From assembly GCF_013393385.1 (NCBI RefSeq), contig NZ_AP023239.1, forward strand, positions 4,898,001 to 4,962,000: DNA of 64,000 bases, in the 5' to 3' direction. Each line of letters starts with the position of its first letter. Positions within the stretch are counted from its first letter, which is position 1. The translations under genes and the position numbers were made by a program. This stretch comes from Paenibacillus sp. URB8-2. Its GTDB lineage: Bacteria; Bacillota; Bacilli; Paenibacillales; Paenibacillaceae. This document shows, piece after piece, positions 43,038 to 52,798 of this stretch. The notes beneath the pieces are model-generated. The model did no database searches. It saw only the letters and a program-made list of their open reading frames with translations, and was not told where the DNA came from.

Positions 43038-44396
43038 TAACCAATTAGCAGTTTTTCTTCCGGATAGCGATATTTTTGCTTCTTATTTCGCTGTGCCAGC
43101 GCAAAAGCCAAGGTTAATGGGCCAAGTCTGCCAATGAACATGGTAATAATAATGACCAATTTACCCAAGGGTGAAAGTTCAGGGGTTAAGCCCATAGACA
43201 TCCCTACCGTTCCGAATGCGGATGTTGCTTCAAATAGCAGCCACTAAAAAGTCTCTATGCAGTCGATATTCTGTAATCGTTAGGAGAAATGCAGCTCCAA
43301 TTACTACTCCCACAGAAATAGTCATAACTGTCAGCGCTCTGAAAATCATTTTTTGAGATATGCGTTTTTTTAAAAGCTGCACATCTTCGTTCCCCTTCAC
43401 TGTTGCCATAATGCTTAAAACCAGTACAGCGAAGGTACTTGTTTTGATGCCTCCACCCGTCGACCCGGAGGATGCACCGATAAACATTAAAAAAATCATG
43501 AAAAACTGGGAAGCCGGCATCATACCGGCAATGTCAATCGAATTGAATCCGGCCGTCCGAGTAACTACACCCTGAAAATATCCGGCCCAGAGTCGTTCGG
43601 TCCACGATAGCCCGCCAAACGTTCTGGTATTAAAGAGTTCAATTACGAATATTACCAGAAAGCTAACTAAACAAAGGAGTCCGGATGTAATTACAACTAC
43701 TTTTGAATGAAAGGCAAGGTCTCTCCACCGTCTCTTTCGGTAAAGATCCAGAATCACAGTAAACCCGATGCCCCCGATGATAAATAGAGAAGAGATTACC
43801 AGGTTAATTAATGGATCTCCAACATAGCGGCTCAAGCTATCGGGCCACAACGCAAATCCCGCATTATTAAATGCTGAAACAGCATGAAATATCCCGTAGT
43901 AGATCGCCCTTGTCAGTCCTAGTTCATCTGCCCATCGAATGGTTAACAATGCGGCTCCAAGAGTCTCAACAATAAAAGCAATAAGGAAGATGCTAAGTGA
44001 TAAACGGACAACCCCTTGCGTAGTAACTGAGTTCGCAGATTCCTGGATGAGCAGGCGCTCTTTTAATCCAATCCTTCTCCCCATCACAACTGCGATTAGC
44101 ACACCAAATGTCATAAATCCCAATCCGCCAATTTGAATTAAACATAAGATAGCGATTTGTCCAAAGTTAGAGAAGGCCGTACCCGTATCGAGAACAATCA
44201 ATCCAGTTACGCATACGGCTGAAGTCGAGGTAAACCATGCGTTCAGCCAACCCACACTATTCCCCGTTGAAGATGATATCGGCAAAGCAAGTAATAAAGC
44301 ACCTAAAAATATTGGAATAGCAAAACCCAGCAGAATAATCCTTGAGGAAGTCAAGGTGAAATTTCTGAAAAATGGCGGCAAACCTTTTAACAACAT
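43038..44396 (-). pseudogene. ktrB: KtrB-type potassium transporter, frameshifted near the C-terminus
   Basis: The first frame encodes about 388 residues of a TrkH/KtrB channel with three pore loops visible (TSAVCVTGLIVLDTG, SAFNNAGFALWPD, TRTAGFNSID) and stops at 43230. From about 43249 a different frame continues as LLFEATSAFGTVGMSMGLTP and on to GRLGPLTLAFALAQRNKK, stopping at 43038. Removing one base near 43250 restores one continuous protein. The fourth pore loop (SAFGTVGMS) lies beyond the break, so the truncated product should not conduct. It is either a true mutation or a sequencing error. It follows the mrpG gene directly. ATG at 44394-44396 is the likely start (AGGAG eight bases before). 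Confidence 0.85.
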
Positions 44397-44422
44397 ATCC
44401 ATAGCTCCTGTAGATTTCACAT

Positions 44423-44785
44423 TCAATTTTTGGATTGCATTCCTTTGTTTCGCTCCAATACCGGCTTCATATCATCCTGAATACTGTTCTCCCATAGCTT
44501 AACACCCGAACGGTAGGCGGCTCTCCCGTTTAAATGTCCTGCTACCGGTGATGTGATGAAGACAAACACAATGGCGATAAGCAGCTTGAAGCTGACAACC
44601 TCCACATAGAACATCATGTAAAGAAAGGCCCCCGCCAGAACACAAAGCACGCCGAGGGTCGCACTCTTGGTTGCCGCGTGCGAGCGTAAATATACATCCG
44701 GCAGACGGACCAATCCAAACGCGCTTAGCCCGCAGAACAGAGCGCCAAACAGCACCAGAACGGCGATAAGCAGTTCACCGGCCAT
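44423..44785 (-). CDS. mrpG: Na+/H+ antiporter subunit MrpG
   Basis: The 120-residue protein has three membrane helices; GLVRLPDVYLRSHAATKSATLG is the MrpG/MnhG/PhaG hallmark (read across two parts). It is the last subunit of the Mrp complex. The start is ambiguous among several in-frame ATGs; 44783-44785 has GGAG nine bases upstream. It overlaps mrpF by 11 bases. Confidence 0.92.
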   Translation of the reverse strand: MAGELLIAVLVLFGALFCGLSAFGLVRLPDVYLRSHAATKSATLGVLCVLAGAFLYMMFYVEVVSFKLLIAIVFVFITSPVAGHLNGRAAYRSGVKLWENSIQDDMKPVLERNKGMQSKN

Positions 44786-45068
44786 GTTCATCATCTCCGC
44801 GTTCAATCACAACACCTCTTTCGATATATCTGGCCAAAGCCGTTGTTCCTATAAATGCCAGAATGCCTATGACAAGAATAATCTCGATAAAATCCTGTGT
44901 CCTCAGCAGCATGCCTATTACCGCAATCATAGCAAGAAGATTAATGCCTATCGTGTCGAGTGCGGCAATCCGGTCGGGACGGGTCGGGCCTTTGATCAAG
45001 CGGTATGTGCAGGCTAATATGGCTAATGAGAGAATGACCAGCGCAGCCGTCAGAAGGGCTGAAACCAT
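44775..45068 (-). CDS. mrpF: Na+/H+ antiporter subunit MrpF
   Basis: The 97-residue protein has three membrane helices. TYRLIKGPTRPDRIAALDTI is the MrpF family signature. The start overlaps the mrpE stop (TAATG). It is part of the membrane-bound Mrp complex. Confidence 0.93.
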   Translation of the reverse strand: MVSALLTAALVILSLAILACTYRLIKGPTRPDRIAALDTIGINLLAMIAVIGMLLRTQDFIEIILVIGILAFIGTTALARYIERGVVIERGDDEHGR

Positions 45069-45550
45069 TACCGCGTCACCTCCCTGATCGCTTTTTCAAA
45101 TGTGCCTCTAATTTGCTCGGAGAGCAGGTCCGCGTCCTCTATATCCATTGCATGGATATAGAGGGTCTGCCCGCTCCCGGATACTTCGAGGGTCAGCGTT
45201 CCCGGTGTCAGACAAATCAGGCATGAGAGAAGGGTGATCTCCCAATCCGATGCAAGGCTGGTCTGATATGCAAAGATTCCAGGACGAATGGTCAGCTTCG
45301 GACGAAGAATATGCCTCATGACCGTAAAGCTGGATACGGTTAACTCCCGCATGAACAGCAGGAGCAATTTCAGAATGGCCCACACCCGCTTAAGGTAGAA
45401 GGGTTCGAACCAAAACCTCCGCAGCAGCAGCAGTACGGCAGCGCCCAGCAGCAATCCCATCGTGAAACGGGAACCAGACCAATCATTATTAAGCAGCATC
45501 CACAGGAAGGCAATCATCAGGTTGAGTACAAATTGCAAGGCCATCTTCAA
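45068..45550 (-). CDS. mrpE: Na+/H+ antiporter subunit MrpE
   Basis: The 160-residue protein has two N-terminal membrane helices and a cytosolic tail. LLSCLICLTPGTLTLEVS and TLYIHAMDIEDADLL are the MrpE hallmarks. It is encoded one base after mrpD. MrpE is needed for full complex activity in Bacillus. Confidence 0.93.
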   Translation of the reverse strand: MKMALQFVLNLMIAFLWMLLNNDWSGSRFTMGLLLGAAVLLLLRRFWFEPFYLKRVWAILKLLLLFMRELTVSSFTVMRHILRPKLTIRPGIFAYQTSLASDWEITLLSCLICLTPGTLTLEVSGSGQTLYIHAMDIEDADLLSEQIRGTFEKAIREVTR

Positions 45551-45551
45551 T

Positions 45552-47027
45552 CTACTCCTTCATTACGGCTTCGATGTAAAGCTCGGGATGGATCAGCACG
45601 TCGCCGGCCTTCGACACATAGGAATAGACCCATTCCGCCTGAGTGCCCATCACGATGACCAGAACGAGCAGTGCCGCCGAGATGGCGGCCGCGCCCTTCA
45701 GATTAACCCTTGAACGCTCTCCCTCGGGCTCGTCTCCCCAAAAAGCCAGTCTGAATATTTTGATTAACGAGTACAAGACCAGAAAGCTGGACCCAAGACC
45801 GATCAGAGATAGTGTGAGCATGCCGGCATCAAGCCCGCCGCGGATAAGCAGAACTTTACCAGCAAAGCCGCTGAAAGGCGGAATCCCCACAATCGCCAGC
45901 GCCAGCACAAAGAACATCCAGCCGATCAGGGGGTACCGCTTGATCAGACCCCCCATGTCTTTCAACCGACCCGTCCCCCCTATTGTGATCATCATCCCTC
46001 CGAGTATAAACAATAATCCCTTGGACAGCATATCGTGAAGCAGATAGAAGACCGCTCCGTTCAGCGCATCCCCGTTAGCCGCTGCAAGGCCGAAAGCCAC
46101 AAAGCCCACACTGATAATCACGTTGTAGTTAAGAATACGCGGAATATCGTTATAAGCGACCGCTCCCAGTCCGCCCAGAATCATGGCAGCCGCTGCCATC
46201 CAGGCAATCCACATATGCGTTACTCCCGGATCTTGAATAAATATCAGTGTAAACGTCCGAAGAACCGCATAGAGCCCCACTTTTGTCAGGAGCGCCCCGA
46301 ACAACGATCTTACGGCCGACGGCGGCGCACTGTATGATCCCGGCAGCCAGAAGAACAGGAACAAGCCGGCCTTTAAAGAGAATACAATCAGGAATAGAAC
46401 AGCAATCACACCCAGTACACCGCCTTGTCCCGCCTCGGCAACACGCTGTGACAAATGAGCCATATTGAGTGTGCCGGTTGCAGCGTACAGGTAAGCCACA
46501 GCCGCTACGAAGAGTGTAGACGATACGATGTTAATCAGAAGATATTTCAAAGACTCCCGAAGCTGAAGCCTCGTTCCGCCAAGGGAGATCAAAGCATACG
46601 ACGATATTAGCAAGACCTCAAAAAAGACAAACAGATTAAAAATATCCCCTGTAAGAAAAGAGCCGTATACGCCAACAAGCAGAAAATGGAAGAGGACGTA
46701 GTAATAAGCCTTCTCCCTCTCGGTCTCAATTCTGCCGAAGGAATAGAGAAGAATCCCGAAGCTTGTCACCGCCGCAGTCAGCACAAGCAGAGCGGCAAAC
46801 ATATCCCCCACAAAAACAATGCCGTACGGCGGCGCCCAGCCTCCCATATGCAGGGTTTGAATTCCGTCCGCATGAACGCGGGAAACCAGAACGATTGCAA
46901 CCGCGATATTGAACAGGGCGCTTACTGTACTGATGATACGCTGAAGCAGAACCTTCTCCTTCAGGATAATCAATAAAACAGCGGTGCACAGAGGGATTAA
47001 AATCGGAAATACCAACAGGTTGCTCAT
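45552..47027 (-). CDS. mrpD: Na+/H+ antiporter subunit MrpD
   Basis: The 491-residue protein has about 14 membrane helices and is related to NADH dehydrogenase subunits NuoM/N. Family segments include LFVFFEVLLISSYALISLGG, FFWLPGSYSAPPSAV and HDMLSKGLLFILGG. It carries one of the proton-translocating modules. It overlaps mrpC by four bases. Confidence 0.95.
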   Translation of the reverse strand: MSNLLVFPILIPLCTAVLLIILKEKVLLQRIISTVSALFNIAVAIVLVSRVHADGIQTLHMGGWAPPYGIVFVGDMFAALLVLTAAVTSFGILLYSFGRIETEREKAYYYVLFHFLLVGVYGSFLTGDIFNLFVFFEVLLISSYALISLGGTRLQLRESLKYLLINIVSSTLFVAAVAYLYAATGTLNMAHLSQRVAEAGQGGVLGVIAVLFLIVFSLKAGLFLFFWLPGSYSAPPSAVRSLFGALLTKVGLYAVLRTFTLIFIQDPGVTHMWIAWMAAAAMILGGLGAVAYNDIPRILNYNVIISVGFVAFGLAAANGDALNGAVFYLLHDMLSKGLLFILGGMMITIGGTGRLKDMGGLIKRYPLIGWMFFVLALAIVGIPPFSGFAGKVLLIRGGLDAGMLTLSLIGLGSSFLVLYSLIKIFRLAFWGDEPEGERSRVNLKGAAAISAALLVLVIVMGTQAEWVYSYVSKAGDVLIHPELYIEAVMKE

Positions 47028-47368
47028 GATTCATCCCCCTTTATGCTGTCCATATCATCCGTTCCCAACGTTTGGTGCGCCCGGTAAGCAAGGACGAGGA
47101 AAAAGGCGGTAACTCCAAAGCTGATTACGATCGAGGTTAGAATCAACGCCTGCGGCAAGGGATCAACATAGGATTCCGCTTTATCGCCCAGCACCGGCGC
47201 TGCGCCTGTCTTAAGTCCGGCCATCGTCATGAGAAGCAGATGGACACCATGGGTAAGCAAGGAAGTACCCAATATAATCCGCAGAAGACTCTTTGACAGA
47301 ATCAGATATACTCCAATCATAAATAAAATCCCGATCGCCACGGCCATCATCCATTCCATTTCACTCAT
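47024..47368 (-). CDS. mrpC: Na+/H+ antiporter subunit MrpC
   Basis: The 114-residue, three-helix protein is related to NuoK: LLRIILGTSLLTHGVHLLLM and LPQALILTSIVISFGVTAFF. It overlaps mrpA by eight bases and mrpD by four. Confidence 0.95.
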   Translation of the reverse strand: MSEMEWMMAVAIGILFMIGVYLILSKSLLRIILGTSLLTHGVHLLLMTMAGLKTGAAPVLGDKAESYVDPLPQALILTSIVISFGVTAFFLVLAYRAHQTLGTDDMDSIKGDES

Positions 47369-50216
47369 CCCCTCCTATTGTAAAAATAATGCTCATGGTC
47401 ACCCCGAGCACAGCCAGATAAACGCCAAGATCAAACAGCACGGCTGTAGCCAGCTCGGTGTCGCCCATAATCGGCAAATGGAAATGGCCAAAGGAATGAC
47501 TTAGAAAAGGGACTCCGAAAGCGAACGATCCCGCTGCGGTAAGAATGGCAATGAACAGCCCCGCCGCCGTTACCATCCGGTAGTTCACTGGAAGCGCCTT
47601 ACGGACTGTATCCATCCCGAAGGCGATGGCGAGCAGAATAAGAGCGGCCGAAGCCATAAGCGCAGCGATAAAGCCTCCTCCGGGATTATTATGTCCGGCA
47701 AAGAACAGATAAATAGAAAAGGTGATAATGATGATCACGATGACCTTGGACATCGTTTGCAGGATAACATCATTGCTCCTGACAGGATAAGCCGGTCTTC
47801 CCGGGTTGGCTCTGACTCCGGCCGAATTTCCGGGCTCCCTTCCAACGTTGATCAGGCCATAGATCCCGAGGGATGCAATGCCAAGCACCATGATTTCGAA
47901 TAAGGTATCGAAGCCCCGGAAGTCAACCAGAATAACGTTGACCACATTCTTGCCTCCTGCCAGGGTATAGCTTTCTTTAAGAAAGAACTCCGAGATGGGA
48001 GCAAACGGACTGCTTCCCATAGCTGCCAGCGCGATAAAGGTCATTGTAATGCCGACGCCGGCGGCAATGATGAGATTCGGCAATTGAAAGCGCATCGGGC
48101 TTTTCATCTTGCTTAACTTCGGAAGATGCCTGAAACAAAGAAGGAATAGAATGACTGAAACAGTCTCCACAATCATCTGCGTTAAAGCGAGATCCGGCGC
48201 GCGGAAGATGACGAACAGCAGCGTCACCATGTAGCCGACAGCACCGGTGAACAGAACCGCATTGACCCTTGATCTGGCAAAAGGTACAGCAACCGCCGCC
48301 AGAACCATAACAGCAACGACGGCCATTTCATAGAAGGACATCGGAGCATAATGCTTCATGCCAAGTGTTATGCCCTTTGCGCCGAGCATAACACTCCCCA
48401 AGACAATGATGAAAAAGCTGAAGATATAGAGCAGATAGTGCCGGCCTGAGCCGGTCATATACAGATCAGTGAAGCGGCGTGACCCGCCCTCCAGCAATCG
48501 AAGTGAACCGTCATACATACGGTTCAGCAAATTCCGCGCGTGCCATTCACGGTCCAGCATCCGTAGTTGACTGTAACCTCTGAACAGCAGCGTGCCTGCG
48601 GCAATTACGCCCAGCGTCATGAAGACCTCCGGTGTCCAGCCGTGCCAGAAATGGATCGAGACGCTGAACGTTTCCTCAGGCTTAAGTAATCCGTTATGGA
48701 CGGCGGCCATGGCCGGTTCGATTAACGAATAAGACAGCAGGCCTGGAAAGAAGCCGAATACCACAGCCAATGAAACCAGAACCACCGGGGAAATCAGCAG
48801 GCCAAGCGGCGCTTCATGCGGTATTTTATCCAATTGGTCTTCCTTAAGCTTTCCGGTAAATGTCTTAAAGACCAGGATCATGCTGTAAACAAAGGTGAAG
48901 ATGCTCGCGACCCAGGCAACGGCTGGAAACAGGGTCATCCACGACTGACCATTCTGGATATCGAACTCCCGTATGTTTAATACGGCTGTAAAGAACATTT
49001 CTTTGCTTAAGAATCCGCTGAATGGAGGCAATCCCGCCATGGAGAACGCCCCGATCACCGCTACGGAAAACGTGATTGGCATCAGGGACATTAATCCGCC
49101 AAGCTTGCGCAGATCTCTTGTATTCGTTTCATGGTCGACAATACCTACAACCATAAACAGAGATCCTTTAAACACAGCATGGTTGATCAGATGAAAAATA
49201 GCTGCTGCGGTCGCCGAAGCGTAAAGCAGTGATTCCCCTGCGCCGGAAGCAAGCGAAGACGCGGAACCGAGTCCAAGAAGGCACATGATCAGTCCGAGCT
49301 GGCTGACGGTGGAATAAGCAAGCATAGCCTTCAGATCGGTTTGTTTAATCGCTTTAAACGATCCATATAAGAGTGTTGTTAGGCCCGAGAGTGCGACAAG
49401 CCACAACCACAGGGACTGTCCGGCGAAAATCGGGCTAAGCCGCGCAACCAGATACAGCCCCGCCTTAACCATCGTGGCCGAATGCAGATACGCACTGACC
49501 GGAGTCGGCGCCTCCATCGCATCAGGCAGCCAGATATGAAACGGGAATTGAGCCGATTTCGTAAAGGCTCCCAGTAAAATCAGCAGCATCGCCGGAATAA
49601 ACAGCGGCTCCTGGACCAGAATATGAACCTGGCCGATAATCTCGCGAATACTGTACGTTCCGCTCATCACATAGAGCAAATTAAACCCGGCGAACATGCC
49701 CAGCCCGCCAAAGACGGTGATAAGCATTGACTTCAGCGCGCCGTAACGGGATCTTTCCCGGCGGTGCCAAAAGGCGATCAGAAGAAAAGACGTAATGCTG
49801 GTTAACTCCCAAAATCCGTAGAACACCATTAGATTATCCGACAAAACGACACCAAGCATTGCTCCCATAAACATGAGCAGATAGGTGTAGAAGTGGCGGA
49901 TCGCTTCCGTTCGTTTGTTTAGATAATAAATAGAATACAAGATCACAAGAGAACCGATACCGGTAATCAGCAAGGCAAATAAAAGACTGAGACCATCCAG
50001 ATATAGCGTAAGATCAATACCCAGCGAGGGCATCCAGCGCATGGTCTGCAGCGTGTTATTTCCTGCCTGAATGTCAGAAATCCTCGACAGAAAATACAAG
50101 AATAGAGCAGCCGGGACAGGAAGAACCATCCAGCCCGCATGAAAGCGCGATAGACGCTTGGTAAATGGAATCAAGGCAGCAAGCAGAAATGGAATCAAAA
50201 TGGCAACATGCAGCAC
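47361..50216 (-). CDS. mrpA: Na+/H+ antiporter subunit MrpA with fused MrpB domain
   Basis: The 951-residue protein combines the NuoL-like MrpA core (GFWELTSITSFLLIAFWH, SHSATMVKAGLY-type segment YLHSATMVKAGLYLVARLSP) with an MrpB domain over the last ~140 residues (FFAGHNNPGGGFIAALMASA, GDTELATAVLFDLGVYLAVL). In Bacillus, MrpA and MrpB are separate genes of about 770-800 and 143 residues; here they are a single chain, with no separate mrpB. Start GTG follows GGGGGAG. The complex exchanges Na+ for H+ and supports alkali and sodium tolerance. Confidence 0.93.
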   Translation of the reverse strand: MLHVAILIPFLLAALIPFTKRLSRFHAGWMVLPVPAALFLYFLSRISDIQAGNNTLQTMRWMPSLGIDLTLYLDGLSLLFALLITGIGSLVILYSIYYLNKRTEAIRHFYTYLLMFMGAMLGVVLSDNLMVFYGFWELTSITSFLLIAFWHRRERSRYGALKSMLITVFGGLGMFAGFNLLYVMSGTYSIREIIGQVHILVQEPLFIPAMLLILLGAFTKSAQFPFHIWLPDAMEAPTPVSAYLHSATMVKAGLYLVARLSPIFAGQSLWLWLVALSGLTTLLYGSFKAIKQTDLKAMLAYSTVSQLGLIMCLLGLGSASSLASGAGESLLYASATAAAIFHLINHAVFKGSLFMVVGIVDHETNTRDLRKLGGLMSLMPITFSVAVIGAFSMAGLPPFSGFLSKEMFFTAVLNIREFDIQNGQSWMTLFPAVAWVASIFTFVYSMILVFKTFTGKLKEDQLDKIPHEAPLGLLISPVVLVSLAVVFGFFPGLLSYSLIEPAMAAVHNGLLKPEETFSVSIHFWHGWTPEVFMTLGVIAAGTLLFRGYSQLRMLDREWHARNLLNRMYDGSLRLLEGGSRRFTDLYMTGSGRHYLLYIFSFFIIVLGSVMLGAKGITLGMKHYAPMSFYEMAVVAVMVLAAVAVPFARSRVNAVLFTGAVGYMVTLLFVIFRAPDLALTQMIVETVSVILFLLCFRHLPKLSKMKSPMRFQLPNLIIAAGVGITMTFIALAAMGSSPFAPISEFFLKESYTLAGGKNVVNVILVDFRGFDTLFEIMVLGIASLGIYGLINVGREPGNSAGVRANPGRPAYPVRSNDVILQTMSKVIVIIIITFSIYLFFAGHNNPGGGFIAALMASAALILLAIAFGMDTVRKALPVNYRMVTAAGLFIAILTAAGSFAFGVPFLSHSFGHFHLPIMGDTELATAVLFDLGVYLAVLGVTMSIIFTIGGDE

Positions 50217-50260
50217 AGACGAGCACTCCCCCTATACAGATTTTTTTGGTTTACCGGATA

Positions 50261-50899
50261 CTAATTGGGCTTTATCCATTCACTTTGCACAATTCGTAAA
50301 TACTGCGTTTCGCCATTCGTTACAATTTTGAACAGCCCGTTATTAAAATCAGTGTGTAATTCACGGAAAAATATACCCTTTATCGTCTCCATCCCTTCAT
50401 CCAGGTCACTAAGCACATAGCTCCCCCCCTGCTTCACCAGATATGCGGGAACCCCCGCCTCATGGGTTTCCTCCAACATATCGGGATAGCGCTGAACGGC
50501 TACGATATGAAGGTCAATAGCACCAAGCTGCTCAATCAATTCGTTAACAAAGCTGCCGCGGGTAATCTCCTGCCACAAGGTCTGGCCGGATTGTCCAATA
50601 ATGATTTGTGTGATTCCTCTCTCCCGGGCCGTTTCCACAATCACATCAGCCGTCTTTCTTCCAGGGCATTTACGGATCAGAAATTCTCCGCCGACCTCCC
50701 TGGTCAGCTTCTCCCATGCCGATAGGTATTGTTCCTTATCCATGTTGTACTCATTTCCCTTGGATGAATCCACCGTAAGTACGGTAAAAGGGGCTCCAAG
50801 CAACAGGGATAACTCGCTTCCTCTTTGAATCAAACGCTGTCCATGTGGGCCGTAATGAACACAAACCATAATGCTTTCATTGTTCTGTTGTATAGTCAC
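50261..50899 (-). CDS. UspA-domain protein at head of the Mrp operon
   Basis: The 212-residue protein has a universal-stress-protein-like alpha/beta domain (IMVCVHYGPHGQRLIQRGSE, ITQIIIGQSGQTLWQEITRG) similar to the Usp domain of KdpD sensor kinases, followed by a ~60-residue tail. A GTG start follows GGAGG CATAGAAA. It lies 44 bp ahead of mrpA with no terminator, so it is in the same operon and may be a nucleotide-binding regulator of the antiporter. No kinase domain is present. Confidence 0.75.
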   Translation of the reverse strand: MTIQQNNESIMVCVHYGPHGQRLIQRGSELSLLLGAPFTVLTVDSSKGNEYNMDKEQYLSAWEKLTREVGGEFLIRKCPGRKTADVIVETARERGITQIIIGQSGQTLWQEITRGSFVNELIEQLGAIDLHIVAVQRYPDMLEETHEAGVPAYLVKQGGSYVLSDLDEGMETIKGIFFRELHTDFNNGLFKIVTNGETQYLRIVQSEWIKPN

Positions 50900-50934
50900 T
50901 TTCTATGCCTCCTGCTTCTATTTTCCAGAAAAAA

Positions 50935-50963
50935 CGCAAAAAGAGCCCGCTGTTGGCAGGCTC
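50935..50963 (-). terminator. Leader terminator of the Usp-Mrp operon (possible attenuator)
   Basis: The minus strand has GAGCCTGC-CAACA-GCGGGCTC then TTTTTGCGTTTTTTC. It lies only about 20 nt after the predicted transcription start and 36 bp before the first gene, so most transcripts might stop here unless terminator read-through is controlled. Confidence 0.6.
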
Positions 50964-50994
50964 CTCCGGATAAACAAGTATACAATTAATTTAA

Positions 50995-51023
50995 ATTATA
51001 TCGATCGCTGAGGGGGTTGTAAA
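50995..51023 (-). promoter_or_regulatory. Sigma-A type promoter of the Usp-Mrp operon
   Basis: On the minus strand TTTACA (51018-51023) and TATAAT (50995-51000) are 17 bp apart. Confidence 0.6.
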
Positions 51024-51094
51024 GAGATACCCGAGAAAATAACCGTATGCCCGATCTTCTAACAGGGAATCCTTCGTACAAAGGAGTGATTTCC

Positions 51095-51343
51095 ATGTTC
51101 ATACGCAAAGTTACGATATGCTCTTGCTTCTTTATCCTCTTGCTTGCGCTGGGATGGAGGCTTGAACAAACCATGAATGCGTTAAGGATACAAGGCCTTA
51201 CTTCAGGCACTGCACAAGAAAACTATAGATCCCGCTCCGCAGCTTACGCTGAACCCGCTCCTATCAACATGCCCTTTCTTCCGCGTGAATATGTACGGAT
51301 TGTTCGCAAGACGATTTTAGATCCTCGCCCGCTTTCCGAGTAA
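51095..51343 (+). CDS. Small exported or membrane-anchored protein, hypothetical
   Basis: The 82-residue protein has one N-terminal hydrophobic segment (ITICSCFFILLLALGW-like) and a hydrophilic tail of about 60 residues. ATG at 51095 follows AAAGGAGTGATTTCC, a strong ribosome site; an upstream in-frame ATG has none. No family is recognised. Confidence 0.6.
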   Translation: MFIRKVTICSCFFILLLALGWRLEQTMNALRIQGLTSGTAQENYRSRSAAYAEPAPINMPFLPREYVRIVRKTILDPRPLSE

Positions 51344-51397
51344 GCGTCCGAATCCATTCATGCTCAAGTTGATCCTGCCAATGCCGCCGGCTGTGTG

Positions 51398-52555
51398 TCA
51401 CAGCCGAAATAACAGCTTCACGACAGGAACCTTTTTCAGCAGCACTACAATCAGAAGAGAAAGAAACAGGACGGCCACGCCATACATAAGGTTAGCAAGC
51501 AAATTCATACTAAACGGCAGCAGTTTATAATAAGGCAGCGTAGACCAGCCGACAATCACATGAATGAAATAAATTCCCAGCGTATTCGAGCCGATAACTT
51601 TAATTCCCTGCGACAGCCGGGGATATTTGCCCTGATTATAGCGGGAGGACAATATAAAAAGACCTGCGGTAACGATAAGCGTCATCATGGTATCGTATCC
51701 GTCAAAAACCGTATCGAACACTTCCCCGTTCGACAAACTCATGATTAGCCCATATACGAGCAGCGCAATCGATGCGGACAGGATCATCCCCGTTAACACC
51801 GGAATGCCCGGCCTGCGGAAACGGTTCTTTTGCAGCTTGAACTGAAGCCAACCGCCTAAGATAAAGTATACGATCGAAAAGGCATAAAAGCCGTTGAATA
51901 CATTGAACTTATTGAAAAAGTTATAGTTCTTCTCCAAATAATTGACCTTCATTACCCATTCGGCTGCATTGACGATATTGCTGAGGAGAACGTTCCCGAA
52001 AGTGAGCAGAAAAGCCATACCGAAGAAAAAGTACAGCGGCCCCTTATCTTTTTTGTCATATACCTCTTTGATCAAGGGAAACAGGATATACAGACAGACG
52101 AGCGTCTGCAGGAACCATAAATGGAATATTCTAAATTGCTTCCATTCCACCAAGGCTTTGGCAAATTGTATTGCTGTATAGCTGTCGCCTTTAATCGGAA
52201 TTAGAATGGCCAGGGTGAGAATGCCCCAAACGACCGTAAGAATGCAGATCGCGATGATTTTTCGTACATGCTTGCGGAGATTATAGCTCCTGTTCAGCAT
52301 CAGGGCACCGTTTACCATAAAGAACAGCGGAACCCCGGCACTGGCCAAGCCTTCTATTCCATAATTTAAATAGTTGAAAAATGAAGGGTTGCTCAGGATA
52401 TCGGTAGGAAGATTATTGAAATGATAAAAACAAACCAGATAAATGGCCACCGTTTTGATCAGATCCAAATAAACCAGCCGCTCCCGGGTCCTGATTTGGG
52501 GGATGTCTTCAAGTTGGGCCGTTTGAACAGGTTTGAAAGATGCTCCAGACGCCAT
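51398..52555 (-). CDS. Acyltransferase family 3 membrane protein
   Basis: The 385-residue protein has about ten membrane helices. YLDLIKTVAIYLVCFYHFNN begins the domain with the family His near residue 47, and GVPLFFMVNGALMLNRSYNL follows. Members transfer acetyl or succinyl groups to wall polymers or exopolysaccharide. ATG at 52553-52555 follows GAGGTGAGGAGCGG, whereas the frame upstream lacks a ribosome site. A remnant of a paralogue's 3' end lies at 40598. Confidence 0.88.
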   Translation of the reverse strand: MASGASFKPVQTAQLEDIPQIRTRERLVYLDLIKTVAIYLVCFYHFNNLPTDILSNPSFFNYLNYGIEGLASAGVPLFFMVNGALMLNRSYNLRKHVRKIIAICILTVVWGILTLAILIPIKGDSYTAIQFAKALVEWKQFRIFHLWFLQTLVCLYILFPLIKEVYDKKDKGPLYFFFGMAFLLTFGNVLLSNIVNAAEWVMKVNYLEKNYNFFNKFNVFNGFYAFSIVYFILGGWLQFKLQKNRFRRPGIPVLTGMILSASIALLVYGLIMSLSNGEVFDTVFDGYDTMMTLIVTAGLFILSSRYNQGKYPRLSQGIKVIGSNTLGIYFIHVIVGWSTLPYYKLLPFSMNLLANLMYGVAVLFLSLLIVVLLKKVPVVKLLFRL

Positions 52556-52798
52556 CCGCTCCTCACCTCGGCTTCCACAAAGTTTACGGCCTGTCCGCTC
52601 CGGCAGGCTGCTTTCCTCCATTATATCAATGGCATCTTTGTGTTAGCATTCTCCTTTTAGCTGTCTTTAAATAACTCTATGTAGGGATGCGTGAAAAGGA
52701 ACAGTATGTTAAGGGTCACAGCAGCAGCTAATTTCTTCTGCATCATTCCTCTGCTGAATACACTGGGTATCAGAAGATTTAAGGAGGAGGCCAGCCGT

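Noticed and set aside
50900..50994. ydaO (cyclic di-AMP) riboswitch ahead of the Mrp operon
   Set aside because: The leader is too short, about 20 nt before the terminator stem, to hold that riboswitch.
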